From Armigeres subalbatus (lineage: Eukaryota; Arthropoda; Insecta; Diptera; Culicidae), in the NCBI RefSeq assembly GCF_024139115.2, contig NC_085141.1:73387481-73451480 (forward strand): a stretch of DNA of 64,000 nucleotides. The letters run 5' to 3'. Below the pieces are notes generated by a model. It was not told the origin of the DNA. It worked only from the letters and a program-made list of their open reading frames with translations, and ran no database searches. Positions 1 through 12,305 of this stretch are shown piece by piece (the first letter of the stretch is position 1; every line of letters starts with the position of its first letter). A program made the translations under genes and the position numbers.

Positions 1-260
1 TAAAAAACGGTATACATGTTTCTAGGGTAACCTCACTTTTGTATTTGTAAGTTGGGATTGTTATCGAAAACATCTCGTGGGGTAGCCCGAAAACATAGCC
101 CTGGGGTTGTTTGGCCGATTTTTTCCGCCGCATTTGTTTTGTTATAACTTTTTTCCTCAATTTGTGTGCATCGATGAAAATATGTCACAAATGTGCTCAA
201 GACTTGTATATTTTGATGACAGTGAAAACCGTTTTATGAAAAGTCGAGCCAGAATTAGTA

Positions 261-403
261 CTGCCGTAATCTGAAAAAATGACGTATGCGCCAAATTACA
301 ACATACCAGTTTTCCATTTTTCTGTTAAAGAGCTCGATGAGTACTACTCGTTAACATCATTTTCGGAAAATGGTTAAAACGTCACTTTTTCAGATTACGG
401 CAG
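261..403. mobile_element. 143-bp MITE with AGTA target duplication
   Basis: The ends CTGCCGTAATCTGAAAAA and its reverse complement form inverted repeats of about 25 bp with one mismatch. AGTA flanks both sides (257-260 and 404-407). There is no coding capacity. The structure is seen directly; I do not assign a superfamily. Confidence 0.75.
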
Positions 404-407
404 AGTA

Positions 408-1548
408 CAGACATTCCGAAAGCAAAACTCAGCCAACCTACACTGTGAAAAAGTGGAAAAACACACTTAATCGAAATGATCGTCTATGGAATCTATAGTG
501 TTTATAGCCCACACTACACAAAGACATTTGAAATCATTTAATTTGTTAACTTTTTTGATAAGAATTTTGTTTATGTATTACCAGCAGGACCCTGTTGCTC
601 GGGGACACTTTTGCTTCATAAATGTAAAATATTGCAGCAACGCACTCTGCATCGATTTATGTACAATCATTTAAAATTTCTTCACAGCTCAACTGCTTTT
701 CGCATATTAATGATTTTCAATTTATCATCGAGAAAATTCATGTCTTTTTTTTGCATTTAAACACAGACCATTCTAGAACGAACTGAACTGTCCATAAATC
801 ATGCTAATCGGTCCATCCGTTCGTGAGTTATAATACAAGGAAGAGCAAACTAATTTTTATATATAAAGATCAAGTTCTGTTGAAAATAGATTAACGTTAC
901 AAACATTAAAGGCAGACAATAGCTTGAACATAATCAAGAAGCTTTTTTTCGTATCCTAATTACGATCATTAAAAAGAAGAAGTTTGTGTCTGTTAAGTAC
1001 TTCTGGTTTCCTTCTCTGTCGTTAATGCGAAGCGCTCCGATTGATCAACAAACAAAGCCTCATTTGCCAAACCTAAGCACTATCGAAATGGTCTTCGTTC
1101 CTTCATTTTTTCCACACATGAACTGACTTATGGATCGAACTACGTCAAACCACTGCAGTTCTGCATAACTTGACCACCAACATACCGCACAAAAACCTTT
1201 TCTGACGACTCCTGTAATATGACTTTCTACGATTGACAGCGTTCTCGCCGGTACGTGAGATCTCCCATCGGAATACCTAATGAACCCAGGGCGATTTGTC
1301 TCGATGCGCGCAGACTGGCATTGACTTAATTTAATTGAAACCTATCTCAAGATTCTCAAATAAATGCCTAGAGGCGTGATCCATTGTACATAAAAAGTTA
1401 TTGAATGACGCACTAGTCTAGAATAGTGGTAATCTTGACCTCATCCAAATTACCAGTGCAATTGAAGTTTCCCGCTCAGAAGAGCTCTCTAGCATACATG
1501 GTCTATTGATCTTTGTATCGTCTAGCTTCCTATAATACCCTTGAAGAT
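408..1548. other. AT-rich stretch without a recognised gene
   Basis: No open frame here shows a domain, and I found no clear repeat boundary. The short frame at 486-674 has ordinary AT-rich composition and no recognisable motif. Confidence 0.5.
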
Positions 1549-1788
1549 TTACTTCCGCTTGGTAGCGCTAGCCAATATCGTCCCTGTCCAAACTGCCATC
1601 GTTATCGATATCGCAGCTAACAACGCCCCACCTTGGAAGACTATGTGGGCATGTGCTAAATTTCTATTCAAACAAAACATTTCTGCTAATTCTCTCAACC
1701 TTTTATGACGTCCGTGCTGTTGAGGTTGATCGGTGTTCAGCTCGAGCTGAATAGATATAGGGTGCGTATACCAATCGCCGTCGCACCT
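1549..1788 (-). CDS. possible last exon of an unknown host gene
   Basis: On the minus strand a pyrimidine-rich tract ending TTTTTAG precedes an open frame running from 1788 to a TAA at 1549. The frame gives about 79 residues. It starts with CDGDWYTHP and ends with a hydrophobic stretch (GGALLAAISITMAVWTG) followed by a basic tail, ASATKRK. This would suit a C-terminal membrane anchor. The composition is not AT-biased like the flanks. I do not recognise the family, I see no convincing poly(A) signal downstream, and the matching upstream exons are not obvious. It could also be a decayed mobile-element fragment or a chance frame. Confidence 0.3.
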   Translation of the reverse strand, partial: RCDGDWYTHPISIQLELNTDQPQQHGRHKRLRELAEMFCLNRNLAHAHIVFQGGALLAAISITMAVWTGTILASATKRK

Positions 1789-2587
1789 AAAAATAACAGT
1801 TTTTTTTTCAAAACCGTATTTAAATTCGTATTTATGTAAATAATAGTTTAGACTATAATGTACCACATATACCTATTCTTGTACTAGTATTAATTCCTGT
1901 TTTTGAGAAGGTTAAAGTTGTCATCTTACCATTTTGAACATGATCCACTAATTTAAATATGTTTTGCAGTGATTTAAGCTGTAACTAGGCATATAGTGCA
2001 TTAGTGTGATCATTTATAGTGGCTGTTATAATCACGGCTGGTACACGTGCCCTATTTATACGTAGGTATGTCTGAGCTGCACTGTAGCGCCAATAATGTT
2101 TGGAGTTTGGCTTTGGATGCTTCAAGGAGAACCTGCTCTTTGCTGGTAGTTTCTTGTTCCGATCGACCACGACTATAGAAGGATGTTTTTGAGGCTTAAG
2201 CACTTTTTTTGCCCGCGAAAGTGTGTCCGGTTTTACCTACATACCTACTACTCAAGTTGCCGGCTGGGCGAGCAGTCTTGCTAAAAGATGTTCTGTCCTT
2301 CTAGGCGGTTTTTAACCGTTGGCAAACCTGTGTGGAAATCGGCACTTGTTCGCTCGGTGGAGCACGGGGCGATAAAGCAGACTGCCGAATGATATGTGAA
2401 TGTTTTGTGATGCTGATTTGGTATTGATGGCACTGACCTTTTCCATCATGGAATGAGATGATGATACTTTGGGTTTTTGTTTTGGCGCTTTGAGACGTTT
2501 TGCTGTAATGGGTGATTTGTTGTGTAGTAGTATATTTGATATGTTTGAAATGGAATAAATTAAAAAATCAAAAAAACAACAACATTT

Positions 2588-2715
2588 AGTGTTACTGCTG
2601 CTGGGCTTCATCTTTTAGCTCTGATATTCATGTCATAAAAAACTAAGCAATGAAAAGGAATTTGAATTATTTCCTATTTTTGTGATTTTTCCAGCAGTGA
2701 GCATAATTGTGACCA
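2588..2715. mobile_element. partial copy of the AGGGGAAC-ended MITE family
   Basis: This stretch aligns by eye with the interiors of the elements at 18607-18825 and 52617-53026, through shared runs such as TTTTTGTGATTTTT and CAGCAGTGAGCA. The terminal repeats are degraded or missing, so it is a relic. Confidence 0.45.
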
Positions 2716-3002
2716 CGACAATATTTTCCCACAATTATTGAATCGCTTATTAATATTTTTTTGTGTCGACATCCACGTAGGTTAGTTTTATATTGCGGCA
2801 ATTGCATTGGTGGCATGATCGAATTTGTAATAAATATTTGTATTAAAAGAGCGTTGTTTACATTTGCCGCTGTCTTCGACACAAAGTGTTTCATAATATG
2901 GTCATTTGCCATTGATTGGAAGATCAACAATTTTCTTATAATGACACCCAATATCACATAGCGGATCGAAAGCTTAGATTCTAACGATGGTATTCATTTT
3001 TA

Positions 3003-3735
3003 TTTATTTATTTATTTAACAATAATTCATAACTACATAAATAATCTTCTAATGATTTTCAATGTATATGTGGCTGGCAATTCGTTCCAATATTTGACTG
3101 CATGATGACGAAAAGATTCTTTTAAATAATTCGAGCGATACCTAGGGACAGTTAGCAGGCAAGTACGGGATGATCGAGTAAATGTGAAAAAGTTGTGGAG
3201 GTAAAGTCAGAATATTGTGTGTTTGAATACAAATTCTTGAAATAAGATGTTTAGTATAACTACATCCAAGTAGGGCTTCCCTATATACTGATAAGTGGTC
3301 AAATTTACTCAGATTATATACATATCTGATGGACACACTGAAAACTAAATTAATCCTTTTTTCCAAAACAAGACTAAAAAGAACATCCCCATAGTCAAAC
3401 AATGGAATTTGAACCTGAATATGTTGTGAAGTACAGTGTCTCAACTTAACAAGTGAGTGTAAGGTACTGTAAACCAATTCAAATTACAATCCATTAGAAG
3501 CCCCAATTTTTTTTACTACATCGGTGTTTTTAGTTTAATTAATAGAATCATTTCCAAATATTGCCAATAGGGTTACCGTTAGATTAGTACGTTTAGTGCG
3601 GGAAATAATAGATTGAGTTTTCTTCGAATTTAACACCAAACCGTTGCAGCAACACCACTCAAGTATAATACGGATGTCAGTATTTATCTGATTTACTAGT
3701 TCGTTGATACGTTCTGGAAGTTCAGTTTATGTATT
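3003..3735 (-). pseudogene. LINE 3' fragment (end of reverse transcriptase ORF)
   Basis: On the minus strand, broken frames read as the end of a non-LTR reverse transcriptase. A thumb-like segment (ILEWCCCNGLVLNSKKTQ, about 3600-3700) is followed by IPLFDYGDVLFS and SIRYVYNLSKFDH in the 3142-3477 frame. After a frame change comes a C-terminal stretch containing KYWNELPATYT. The 3' end is an AAATA-type simple repeat at about 3003-3020. At least one frameshift and several stops make it non-functional. The C-terminal motif style is that of CR1/L2-group LINEs; the clade is inference. Confidence 0.6.
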
Positions 3736-4361
3736 AATAGGGGAAGGATGGTCGATATGCGTCCCCTAAGCAAATCTCTTAATTTAATGGTGATTTCATC
3801 CGAAATTGTGTAATTTCAAAATGTTTATCAATAATCTGACATATCAGTCATTACACGGTCTAACAATTTTAAAGAAAACCCAACAATATTACGATTTTAT
3901 TCCAAAATAGTGCTTTTTCATTTAAAATGAACGACGCTGGGCAATATGCGCCACCCATAAATGAAAATATTCCAATATTTTTCACTGAAATAGCCACACT
4001 CTTTTGCAAAAGATTAGTGTCAGTTTTATACTTTAGTTAGTCAGTAGTCAATATTTTGGGCTAATTGAAAAAAAAAGGAGATCTTTTTTTTTGTATGTGA
4101 AGAAATAGCATTGTTGACGTATACACCGAAATTGCATCGGAAAGAGCCAATGCCTACAATTTATTGATTTTGTCGCTTGAATCGAACGCGAACTGAACGT
4201 GTAAACATCTTAATTCAATTCACTTGAACGGGATGAAAGTTGAACATGTCCAACCTTTGGCAAGTCTATTGAATTCAACTGAGTTGTTCAATTCACTTGC
4301 CATGTCAAAACGTAGCATAAATGAATATTGAGAACGTCGCCACACAGGGGTATTTTGCCAA
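3736..4361. other. AT-rich stretch without a recognised gene
   Basis: There is no recognisable coding sequence. A motif at 3740-3768 resembles the GGGGA-type ends of other MITEs in this window, but I could not find a matching second end. Confidence 0.4.
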
Positions 4362-4617
4362 TCTAGCCGGAATACAGAGCAAGACCATGCTGAGGGTGAT
4401 AGGGTTCGATTCCCGGTGACGGTCTAGGAAATTTTCGGATTGGAAATTGTCTCGACTTTCCTGGGAATGAAAGTATCATCGTGTTAGCCTCATGATATAC
4501 GAATGGTAACTTGGCTTAGAAACCTCGCAGTTAATAACTGTGGAAGTGCTCAATGAACACTAAGCTGCGAGGCGGCTCTGTCCCAGTGGATGTAATGCCA
4601 ATAAGAAGAAGAAGAAT
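4362..4617 (+). mobile_element. Feilai: Feilai SINE, 5'-truncated
   Basis: This is a tRNA-derived SINE with a pol III B box (GGTTCGATTCCC at about 4408). It has the conserved body (TCATGATATACGAATG, TTAATAACTGTGGAAG) and the (AAGAAG)n tail used by the copies at 8171, 12838 and 56876. The tRNA A-box end is degraded and a small deletion removes the segment between ACGAATG and GGTAAC. The open frame starting at 4553 is only the SINE tail. Confidence 0.85.
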
Positions 4618-5030
4618 ACAAAAAGGAGGTTTTAAGGATAACATGACCTTCATATACACCGAACACGCTTTTTACGCGGTTGATTTTCATCAATTATTCG
4701 GTATCCTCAAATTCCACGAGTTTTTCACTTTCCTTGTAGATTTTTTCGAGCGATAAACGTAGAGCTTTATAAGTTCCAAGTGCCAAAAACAACCAAAAAA
4801 AAAATGCGTAAAAAGCAACCCAAGTGCACCGTATAATAAATATATGACTCAGTAACAGGGGGGGGGGGGGTAGAGACAACAATTTAGAAGAATTTTTTTT
4901 TGAAGAAAAATGTTCAGGAAATCAGCCCCCCCCCCCCCCAAGACCAATTTTCTGGCTACGCCAGTGAATTATGACTTAATGTAGAATCCTATCAAAATGA
5001 TAGTTGATGAGAGTGCAGATTTTCCACGTG
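4618..5030. repeat. AT-rich spacer with G13 and C14 homopolymer tracts
   Basis: A run of about 13 G (4859-4871) and a run of about 14 C (4926-4939) lie about 55 bp apart in inverted orientation, so they could pair as a hairpin. No gene is visible. Confidence 0.7.
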
Positions 5031-5436
5031 CGTGGGTGAGTGAGTAAGTGAGTAATTGAGCAAGTGAGTGAGTGATTGAATAAGTGAGCGAGCAAGTAAG
5101 TGAGTAAGCAAACAAGTGAATGGAAGATTATCGTTCATTAGAGTATGAATAAATGAGTAAACGAACGCGATAAACCAACAAATGGAGATATAATCGTATG
5201 AAAGAATGAGTGACTGTTTAAGTGAGTGAGTGAGTAAATGAGTGAGTGAGTAAGCGAGCGAGTGAGTAAGCGAGCGAGTGAGTAATGAGAGAGTGAGTAA
5301 GTGAGTGAATGAGCAAGTAATCAAGAGTAAATGAGTGAATGAGTAAGTGAATGAATGAGCGAGCCAGTGAATGAGTAAGTGAGTGAATGAGTAAGTGAGT
5401 GAGTAAATGAGTGAGCCAGTAAGTGCGCGAGTAAGT
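5031..5436 (+). repeat. degenerate GTGA/GTAA minisatellite
   Basis: Tetranucleotide-based repeats (GTGAGTGAGTAAGTGAGTAA and variants) run for about 400 bp. The long Thr-His-Ser-Leu frames on the minus strand are translations of this repeat, not genes. Confidence 0.85.
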
Positions 5437-6131
5437 TATGTAACCGTTCTGTTTCATATAATTGACTTGCGGCTCCACCGCAAGATTTCCTATCTTTTCC
5501 CACCCTATCCATCCAAACCGACAGTATTCAATTAGAGTGCAATCGCTCACTTGTTTTGACAAGTAGATAATTCATTCACCATTTACATCCGTTCCGTATC
5601 AATGCACGTTCATGCAAACGGTGACACAAATAGCGAAACATATGGGAATGCCCAAAAATAATTGACAAACAGTGGTCGCTACTAGATTTTGGTGAGAACA
5701 TAAAATGCAAAGGCCGGAGAAATATGATACGTCAAATTTCGTATTTTGGACGAAGTTTGCGCTCCATCTTATCACTGAATTTTGATATAAATATCTCAGC
5801 CAAGACGAAAAAATTCCTCTTTTTGTCGCAAACACGTAGGAAGTTGTAGTGCGCGTCGTGTAGTAAATTGTAAAAAGTATTTAAAATTGTATTGAAAAAC
5901 TTTGTATCTTATCCTAAGTGAATATTTTGTCCTTAAAAACTAGTAGTACGGTGTTAAATAGTGCGGTGAAAACTGAAAAAGAAGAGTACGGTTAGATAGA
6001 ATTGTGTAAAACCTAACCTAAAATGTAAAACTAGAATTTCTTATAGCCTATTGTGACGCCATGACGGCTAAAAACTAAAAATAAAAACTACTGTTAAAAG
6101 AATGAAAAAGAAAAGTAAAAGAAAAAGGTAA
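5437..6131. other. unique stretch between two minisatellite blocks
   Basis: There is no recognisable coding sequence; frames are short and lack motifs. GTGA-type repeats lie on both sides. Confidence 0.4.
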
Positions 6132-6486
6132 TAGTAAGTGAGTTAATGAGTGAGTAAGTTAGTAAATAAGTGAGTGAGTGAAGAGTTAATCAGATGATGA
6201 GGAAAGCTTAAGAGTGAGAAAAAATTAATGAACGAGAGGAACGAAGGATTGAGTGAGTTAGTAAAAGGACTAGTCAATTAATTAGTGAGGAAGTAAGCGT
6301 GTCAAGTTGTGAGTGACTGATTGGGTGAGTGAGCAAATGAATTAGTAAGTAAGTGAGTGAATGAGTGGGAAGTGAGTAAGCGAGAGAACAAATTATTGGT
6401 TATTTGAGTAAGAATAAAAAAACGGGCGAATTAATCAATAGGTGAGAAAGTTTAGTGATTTAGTGACTAAGTGAGTAAGTGAGTAT
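6132..6486 (+). repeat. second GTGA/GTAA degenerate minisatellite block
   Basis: It has the same motif as the 5031-5436 block but is more interrupted, with clear runs at 6132-6184, 6300-6380 and 6468-6486. Confidence 0.75.
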
Positions 6487-6987
6487 TGTTTTGGAGTCAT
6501 TCACAAATTACAAACTTCCTGGACGCCTTTTAGTAACTTTTCAAATAAAAATTGTATTGGATTCATAAAATGAATTTAACATTGAAGTTGTGAATAATCG
6601 ACAATCACAGATACATTCCTTCTAGTCGTTATACATTTTGAGTCGTTTTACCCCATGTTCCCCAAAGCGTAATACGGCTGATAAGAATCTCGTAAATATG
6701 AATAATATTTTGTTATATACTATCATATAATAAGACGACATCTATACGCTTCAAAAGTGAGATGGTAAGTTCTTCGCACCTGGAAATAACTTGCATTTCG
6801 TAGAAAAACCTCGAATTGTATCACAACTTTCGAGACCCCGATTTTAAAAAGGCGCAAATTTGCGCAAGATTTTATCTCGGGATTACAAAATATGGATGTA
6901 TATCTAGCAGCTATGTGCTGAAACATTACCAAATATTGCCGAATGAAGAAGGCCAGATCAATGAAATTGTGAGTTTTTCATCTTTTT

Positions 6988-7381
6988 GCCTTTCTCGTAC
7001 AACAAAGTTGTACCGAAAGGCCATCATTTCACTACGAAAACGAACTTTTTATAGAAGCCTCGGAGACCCATAGTGTTATATATCAATCGACTCAGCTTGA
7101 CGAGCTGAGCAAATGTCTGTCTGTCCGTGCGTATGTATGTGTGTATGTGTGTGTGTATGTGTGTGCACAAAAGCTAAGAAAAACATTAGGCAACTTTTAA
7201 TATAGTAATCATCAACCGATTTTCTCGCAACAAGTTTCATTCGACAGGAGGAAAAGCCTAGTTGATCACTATTGAATTTGATAACGATCGGTGGTTGCGT
7301 TTAAAAGTTAAAAAGAAAATGGTACATCGGACCATATTAGCACCATTTAAGGTTGGTGTCTTGGCTAAATGCGAGAAAGGC
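6988..7381 (+). mobile_element. MITE with GCCTTTCTCG termini and internal GT-rich microsatellite
   Basis: Inverted ends GCCTTTCTCG (6988) and CGAGAAAGGC (to 7381) bound an AT-rich body. The body holds a palindromic CTCAGCTTGACGAGCTGAG segment and a (TGTATG/GTGT)n microsatellite at about 7126-7168. A second, reverse-oriented copy is at about 55016-55700. Confidence 0.65.
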
Positions 7382-8170
7382 AGTATCACTACTCGGTGAA
7401 TTAAGTTGGGTTTTTTTGTTAAAAAATAACAACAATTTATACCTACATATATCACAAAAAATATTTTTTTTCTATGACTCAAATATGTATGGACTACTAT
7501 ATAACCACCATAATCATCATTCGTGGTAATAATGTGAATTAAGGTTATACAGAATGAACACCGAAATAATTAATTTCGTGTTATGAAATAGTAAGCCGCA
7601 AAAATAAAAATGTTAGTTTAAATTCGCAAAGTTTGAAAGAGCGTAGCAAAAAAATATACAGATAGCAGGTCCCACATTATTTGGCTTTTTTTTTACAAAT
7701 TTTTACACTATGAAAGGGCCATTTTTTAAAAATCAACTTTATTCCGGCTAGATTGACAAAATATTCTTATGGCGTTAAGGTGTTCATCCATCCAATTAAA
7801 AATTGCCTTGCATTTTCAAAGGCACTAATCTCAACAAAGAAGCAACGAATGACTCTTATCTCAGCAATCGTCGAATAAAAAGATGACAGCGTGATTACAC
7901 CGGCACACTAGGAGTTAACTTTTGGAAATCAGTATGGCGAACCTCAACATCGTTCTCGAACCTCAACATTTGTTTTGCTGACTCTTCAAGAAGGACTTTC
8001 CATTGCCAAACGGTTGGCAATTTTCAGAAACATCTCCATGCTTCTGATGCATGCATGTAACGGGGAAAGACCATATTTAAACTTATTGGGATCGATAGCA
8101 ACGTTTGCGAAGCTGCGCTGATTCAGTTTTTTTCCTGAATTAAATACAAAAAAAATATTTAAAAATACTT

Positions 8171-8457
8171 CTTCTTCTTCTTATTGGCATTACATCTCCA
8201 CACTGGGACAGAGCCGCCTCGCAGCTTGGTGTTCATTAAGCACTTCCACAGTTATTAACTGCGAGGTTTCTAAGCCAAGTTACCATTTTCGCATTTGCAT
8301 ATCATGAGGCTAACACGATGATACTTTTATGCCCAGGGAAGTCGAGACAATTTCCAATCCGAAAACTGCCTAGACCGGCACCGGGAATCGAACCCAGTCA
8401 CCCTCAGCATGGTCTTGCTTTGTAGCCGCGCGTCTTACCGCACGGCTAAGGAGGGCC
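8171..8457 (-). mobile_element. Feilai: Feilai SINE inserted in the Transib relic
   Basis: Near full-length: tRNA-like head with A-box region (GCCGTGCGGTAAGACGCGCG on the minus strand), B box GGTTCGATTCCC, conserved body and an AAG-repeat tail. TACTT flanks both sides (8166-8170 and 8458-8462), consistent with a short target duplication. The transposase reading continues on the other side. Confidence 0.9.
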
Positions 8458-9092
8458 TACTTAGCTATTAAAGACGAACCTGGCTCTCTGCAGATAAAAC
8501 AAGACTGGGAATTGGTGTTTGTTACATCGTTTATGACCTTAGTATCAATCATGCAGAAAATCATATCAACCTTAATCCATATTTTATTGGCTCCCGCTTG
8601 GAATTCCGTGGGTTTGTCATTTTTAATCTCATTTTCAATTCTATTGACCTCTAGTTTTGTCAATTCAGCGGTTTCTTTCTGGAATATCAGTTTTGTTGGA
8701 CAACATAATGAAACAGAAGATGGCAAACTGTTGTTCCAAATAATCTCCTGGACTGATGAAGAGCTTCTGTAATTTGACAGACGCAGTGGAACTAACGACA
8801 AGGCAAATATATGGGAGTTACTGTACTCCCCGAGGGCACCTTCTTCAGAATTGTTCTTATTCAACAAATGTTGCTTGTAACGAGCATGGTTAGAGCATCC
8901 ATCACAGCCCCATTTTATCATCAGGTGAATGTCATCTTCATCACCCTTTGTATCAAGACACAAACTTTGCCAAAGACGCTTAATCGTGTGATCGATTAGA
9001 CTCTGCAATGGAACCTGAACCACGGATGATTGAACAGAAATATCTGGAAATAATAAGCCAATGTGATAAACATTAACAACCAAACTAAACAA
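8458..9092 (-). pseudogene. core segment of the Transib-like transposase
   Basis: This is the best-preserved open part, about 210 codons. It holds VPLQSLIDHTIKRLWQSL, then the GCDG block (first catalytic Asp candidate), PTKLIFQKETAELTKLE, the MIDTK block (second catalytic Asp candidate) and CFICREPG. It is cut at the low-coordinate end by a Feilai insertion. The downstream ORF continuation is found on the far side of that SINE at 7920-8165, so this is one exon-like body rather than a complete gene. Confidence 0.7.
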
Positions 9093-9183
9093 AAATCACC
9101 GTCTGGATAAAATTTTGATTTGGCATCTCTGACATGATTGTACGTTGGTACCAGTTAGACGCACTTTTGTAAAGACATCAAAC

Positions 9184-9351
9184 TGTGTGGCCCCAAATGG
9201 CCGGAGCGAATTGTTATAACAGCAGTTCTCCGTGGGTGCGTGTGCACGCCACGGAGGTCTGACCAGAAGAGACCGAGTCATGGCTTGCTGCGCACTGATC
9301 GACACGCTGAGGTGTTAATAGTATAATCGCACGCTGATGGAAACTTACTCA
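9184..9351 (-). repeat. 3' LTR of the non-autonomous element
   Basis: It is nearly identical to 12442-12608. The purine-rich tract adjoins it on the internal (higher-coordinate) side, which sets the element's orientation as minus. Confidence 0.75.
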
Positions 9352-10249
9352 AACTCCACATTTCCCTTCTTATCTCATTGAAAAAGGCAAAAAAAATCCT
9401 CTTGCATAGAATGCAATGATTTTTTTTGACGTGGAGCTACGTCTGACTTTTCTATATTGGGGTACTTTTTACGATTGCAAAAACTCGAAAAACGTCATGA
9501 AAATATGTTAGACTTTGATCGTTAATATCTTAGCTCTTTTTTGTTTTTTTTTGTCTTTCAGAGGAATATCTTAGCTGTTTCTCGATGGATATTTAATTTA
9601 ATTTGACCATTCGATCAAAGAAGAGTCAACGCTTTTTCAGGCGGTTTTTTATACACGAATCGCTTTTTCTGCGATTTTATTTCACTCGAATTTCGGGATT
9701 TACGCGGTTTGTTCAGCAATATTTTGGGATTTACTTGTTTTTTTTACGTTGTGTGAGTGTGTTACAATATTTGTATGTATGATTATTCACTTTTGAAAAC
9801 TGAACTGCAAAATAAACTTGCCTGATCGTCGTGGTTTTCAATCGCAGAACAACGAAATGCAAGTCAATGGGTTGTATCGTTTAAATGTTAAACTAAATTG
9901 ATACTTGTTATGGTATTGATCTCACAAGAAACAATTTATATTGTAGCAATAATCAAAATATCTTATACCGTGCACTAAATCCATTTATCAGCATCATATA
10001 TTGTAGGAATACTAGCAATCTGAGCTTCAACATATCGATGTTGAACTAGCTAACAACCGCTGTATTCCTAAAGTGTGGGCCGCGACTTCCAGGGAGGTCG
10101 TGGGCTGATCAATGATGCGTTGCGAAAGACGAATCTTGATTTATACTTTTGTCCCTATTTTGTCCCAAAAATCTATCACAGCCATTAGATTTGGATCTAT
10201 ATAGTGAATGGAGAACAATAAATTTTGAGATTTTGTCAAATACAATGAA

Positions 10250-10376
10250 ATCCAAACAATTCAAATCCCATCCAACTTCAATTTATTTCCAATAAAGATC
10301 CAAGACACATTCAATCCAATTCCAATCCAACATCCAGTCCATATCCAATCAAAATCTAATCCAAATCCTATCCACT
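10250..10376 (+). repeat. degenerate ATCCAA-type tandem repeat, left part
   Basis: Irregular repeats of AATCCAATCC/AAATCC run up to the MITE at 10379 and resume after it (11083-11335). The MITE therefore inserted into a pre-existing array. Confidence 0.7.
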
Positions 10377-10378
10377 TA

Positions 10379-11080
10379 GGGTGGCTCAAAAAACACTTTT
10401 TCAATTTTTTTGATGGGCCGCCCTCTTATTCGGTTCTATTTGATGCCCTGCTCTGGACAAAATTTCAGACAAATCGGTCAACGTTTGGGCAGTGCTAAAC
10501 TCGTTGGAAGCTTATATGGAAAAATGTATGCAGAAACATCCAAAAATAGTGATTTGCAGTTGGACTGCACAATTTACGATCAAGAACCATGATACTCATT
10601 CAGTTATTGTAAAATAAAATACAGAATGTTATGCTGAAAACCGCGAGAAGATTGGAGTTTATTTCGCAAAGATATTGGAATTTTACTGGAGTGTTGTAGG
10701 GGTGAATTTATTTCTTTTCAAAGGTAAAAGAAACGAAATTTGCTCAAACCCAACTGCACAGAAATGCTAATAACTTAGCCGGGCAAACTCGAATCTTCTC
10801 GCGGTTTTCTGCATAACATTCTGTATTAAATTCTCCAAGATCTGAATGAGTATCATAGTTCTTCATCGTAAGTTTTGTAGTCCAGCTGCAATTTACTGTT
10901 TTTGGATGTTTCTGCATACATTTTACCATATAAACTTCCAACGAGTTTAGCACCGCCCAAACGTTGACCGATTTGGCTGAAATTTTGTCCAGAGCATCAG
11001 GGCATCAAATAGAACCGAATAATAGGGCGGCCCATCAAAAAAATTGAACAAAGTTTTTCCCATACTAATTTGAGCCACCC
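10379..11080. mobile_element. 702-bp palindromic MITE with TA target duplication (copy 1)
   Basis: GGGTGGCTCAAA ends are followed by a long imperfect inverted repeat reaching far into the element. TA flanks both sides (10377-10378 and 11081-11082). TA duplication suggests a Tc1/mariner-type source. A close second copy is at 14577-15274. No coding sequence. Confidence 0.85.
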
Positions 11081-11082
11081 TA

Positions 11083-11335
11083 ATCCACATCCATTCCAAA
11101 TCCAATCCAATCAAAATCTAATTCAAATCCGATCCAAATCCTATCTAAATCCGTTCCAAATCCAATCAAATGCAATCCTAATCAAAATCTAATTCAAATC
11201 CAATCCAAATCCAACCAAAATCTAGTCCAAATCCGTTTCAAATTCATTCCAATCAAGTCCAAATCCAACCAAGATCTAATCCAAATCCTATCCTCATGTT
11301 CCAAATCATTTCCAATCCATTCAAAGTTATATAAT
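11083..11335 (+). repeat. degenerate ATCCAA-type tandem repeat, right part
   Basis: It continues the array at 10250-10376 beyond the inserted MITE. Confidence 0.7.
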
Positions 11336-11921
11336 GATGGGATATGAAGCAATTCATAATGGATTGTTCAATGTAATGCGTACTCATTGTTTTGTCCAAA
11401 TTCTAAAAGCCAATGTGGGAGGGTCGCAAGCAATGTGCGATTCTGCTAGGTGGGTCGCATGTACAAGTAGTTAGGGAACATCTGCCCTAGGAAATGATAT
11501 TTATCTAAAATTTCGCAGAGATATCATACTTAAGTGGGATAGCATAAGCATATACCTAAATTTTAGACTTATGTTAACCAGTACTATTAGCCGATAACTC
11601 CAAACTTATGACTTTGTGAATGCTGGCAACGTTTTTGAGCTTCGTGAATGTTGGATATCTCATCCAACAGGTAATTCCTCGACAACTAAGTCAGTAAATT
11701 CTAAAATTTACTTCAAGATAATATATTAAGCCTTCAAAACAACTTTGTAGCATACGATATCTCTCAGATTACTTTAGAATCAGCTTAACTGGTAGTCTCA
11801 TGTATACTAAAGTCGCCAAGTTGTGCATTTCAAACTAAATTTGAACCAGAATCAATGCTTCCATGACCCACCTTGGGATTTTTTAGATATTCAAACCTTT
11901 TCTCGGCAGTCTCCCAGACGC

Positions 11922-12305
11922 GCCTTGTGGTATTGCAAACCACAAACTATTTTCCAGCGATCTCCCGCGCTTTGTGACTTTCTAAACCTCAATCCATTTT
12001 CCAGCGGTCTTCCAGACGCGCTTTGTGATTTTACAAACCAGAATCCATTTTCCAGCGGTCTTCCAGACATGCTTTGTGATTTTTCAAACCACAATCCATT
12101 TTCCAGCGGTCTTCCAGACGCGCTTTGTGATTTCCAAACCACAATCCATTTTCCAGCGGTCTTCCAGACGTGCTTTATGATTTTCCAAACCACGCTTTGT
12201 GATTTTCCAGACACGCTTTGTGATTTTCCAAACAACAATCCATTTTGCAGCGGTCTTGAAACACCCATTCAAACCACAATCCATTTTGCTGCGTTCTTCG
12301 AGGCA
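11922..12305 (+). repeat. minisatellite of about 51 bp, about 8 units
   Basis: The unit contains CAATCCATTTTCCAGCGGTC and GCGCTTTGTGATTTT. The first five or six units are regular and the last are shortened. The Asn-Pro-Phe-Ser-Ser-Gly-Leu frame on plus and its shadows on minus are translations of the repeat. It lies in the leader of the LTR element, close to its PBS. Confidence 0.85.

Noticed and set aside
2312..2957. Minus-strand frames with CRGHNYAHC resembling a Gag zinc knuckle
   Set aside because: Part of the stretch aligns with MITE copies at 18607 and 52617, and the Cys/His spacing is incomplete.
4992..5562. Thr-His-Ser-Leu repeat proteins on the minus strand
   Set aside because: They are translations of the GTGA/GTAA minisatellite.
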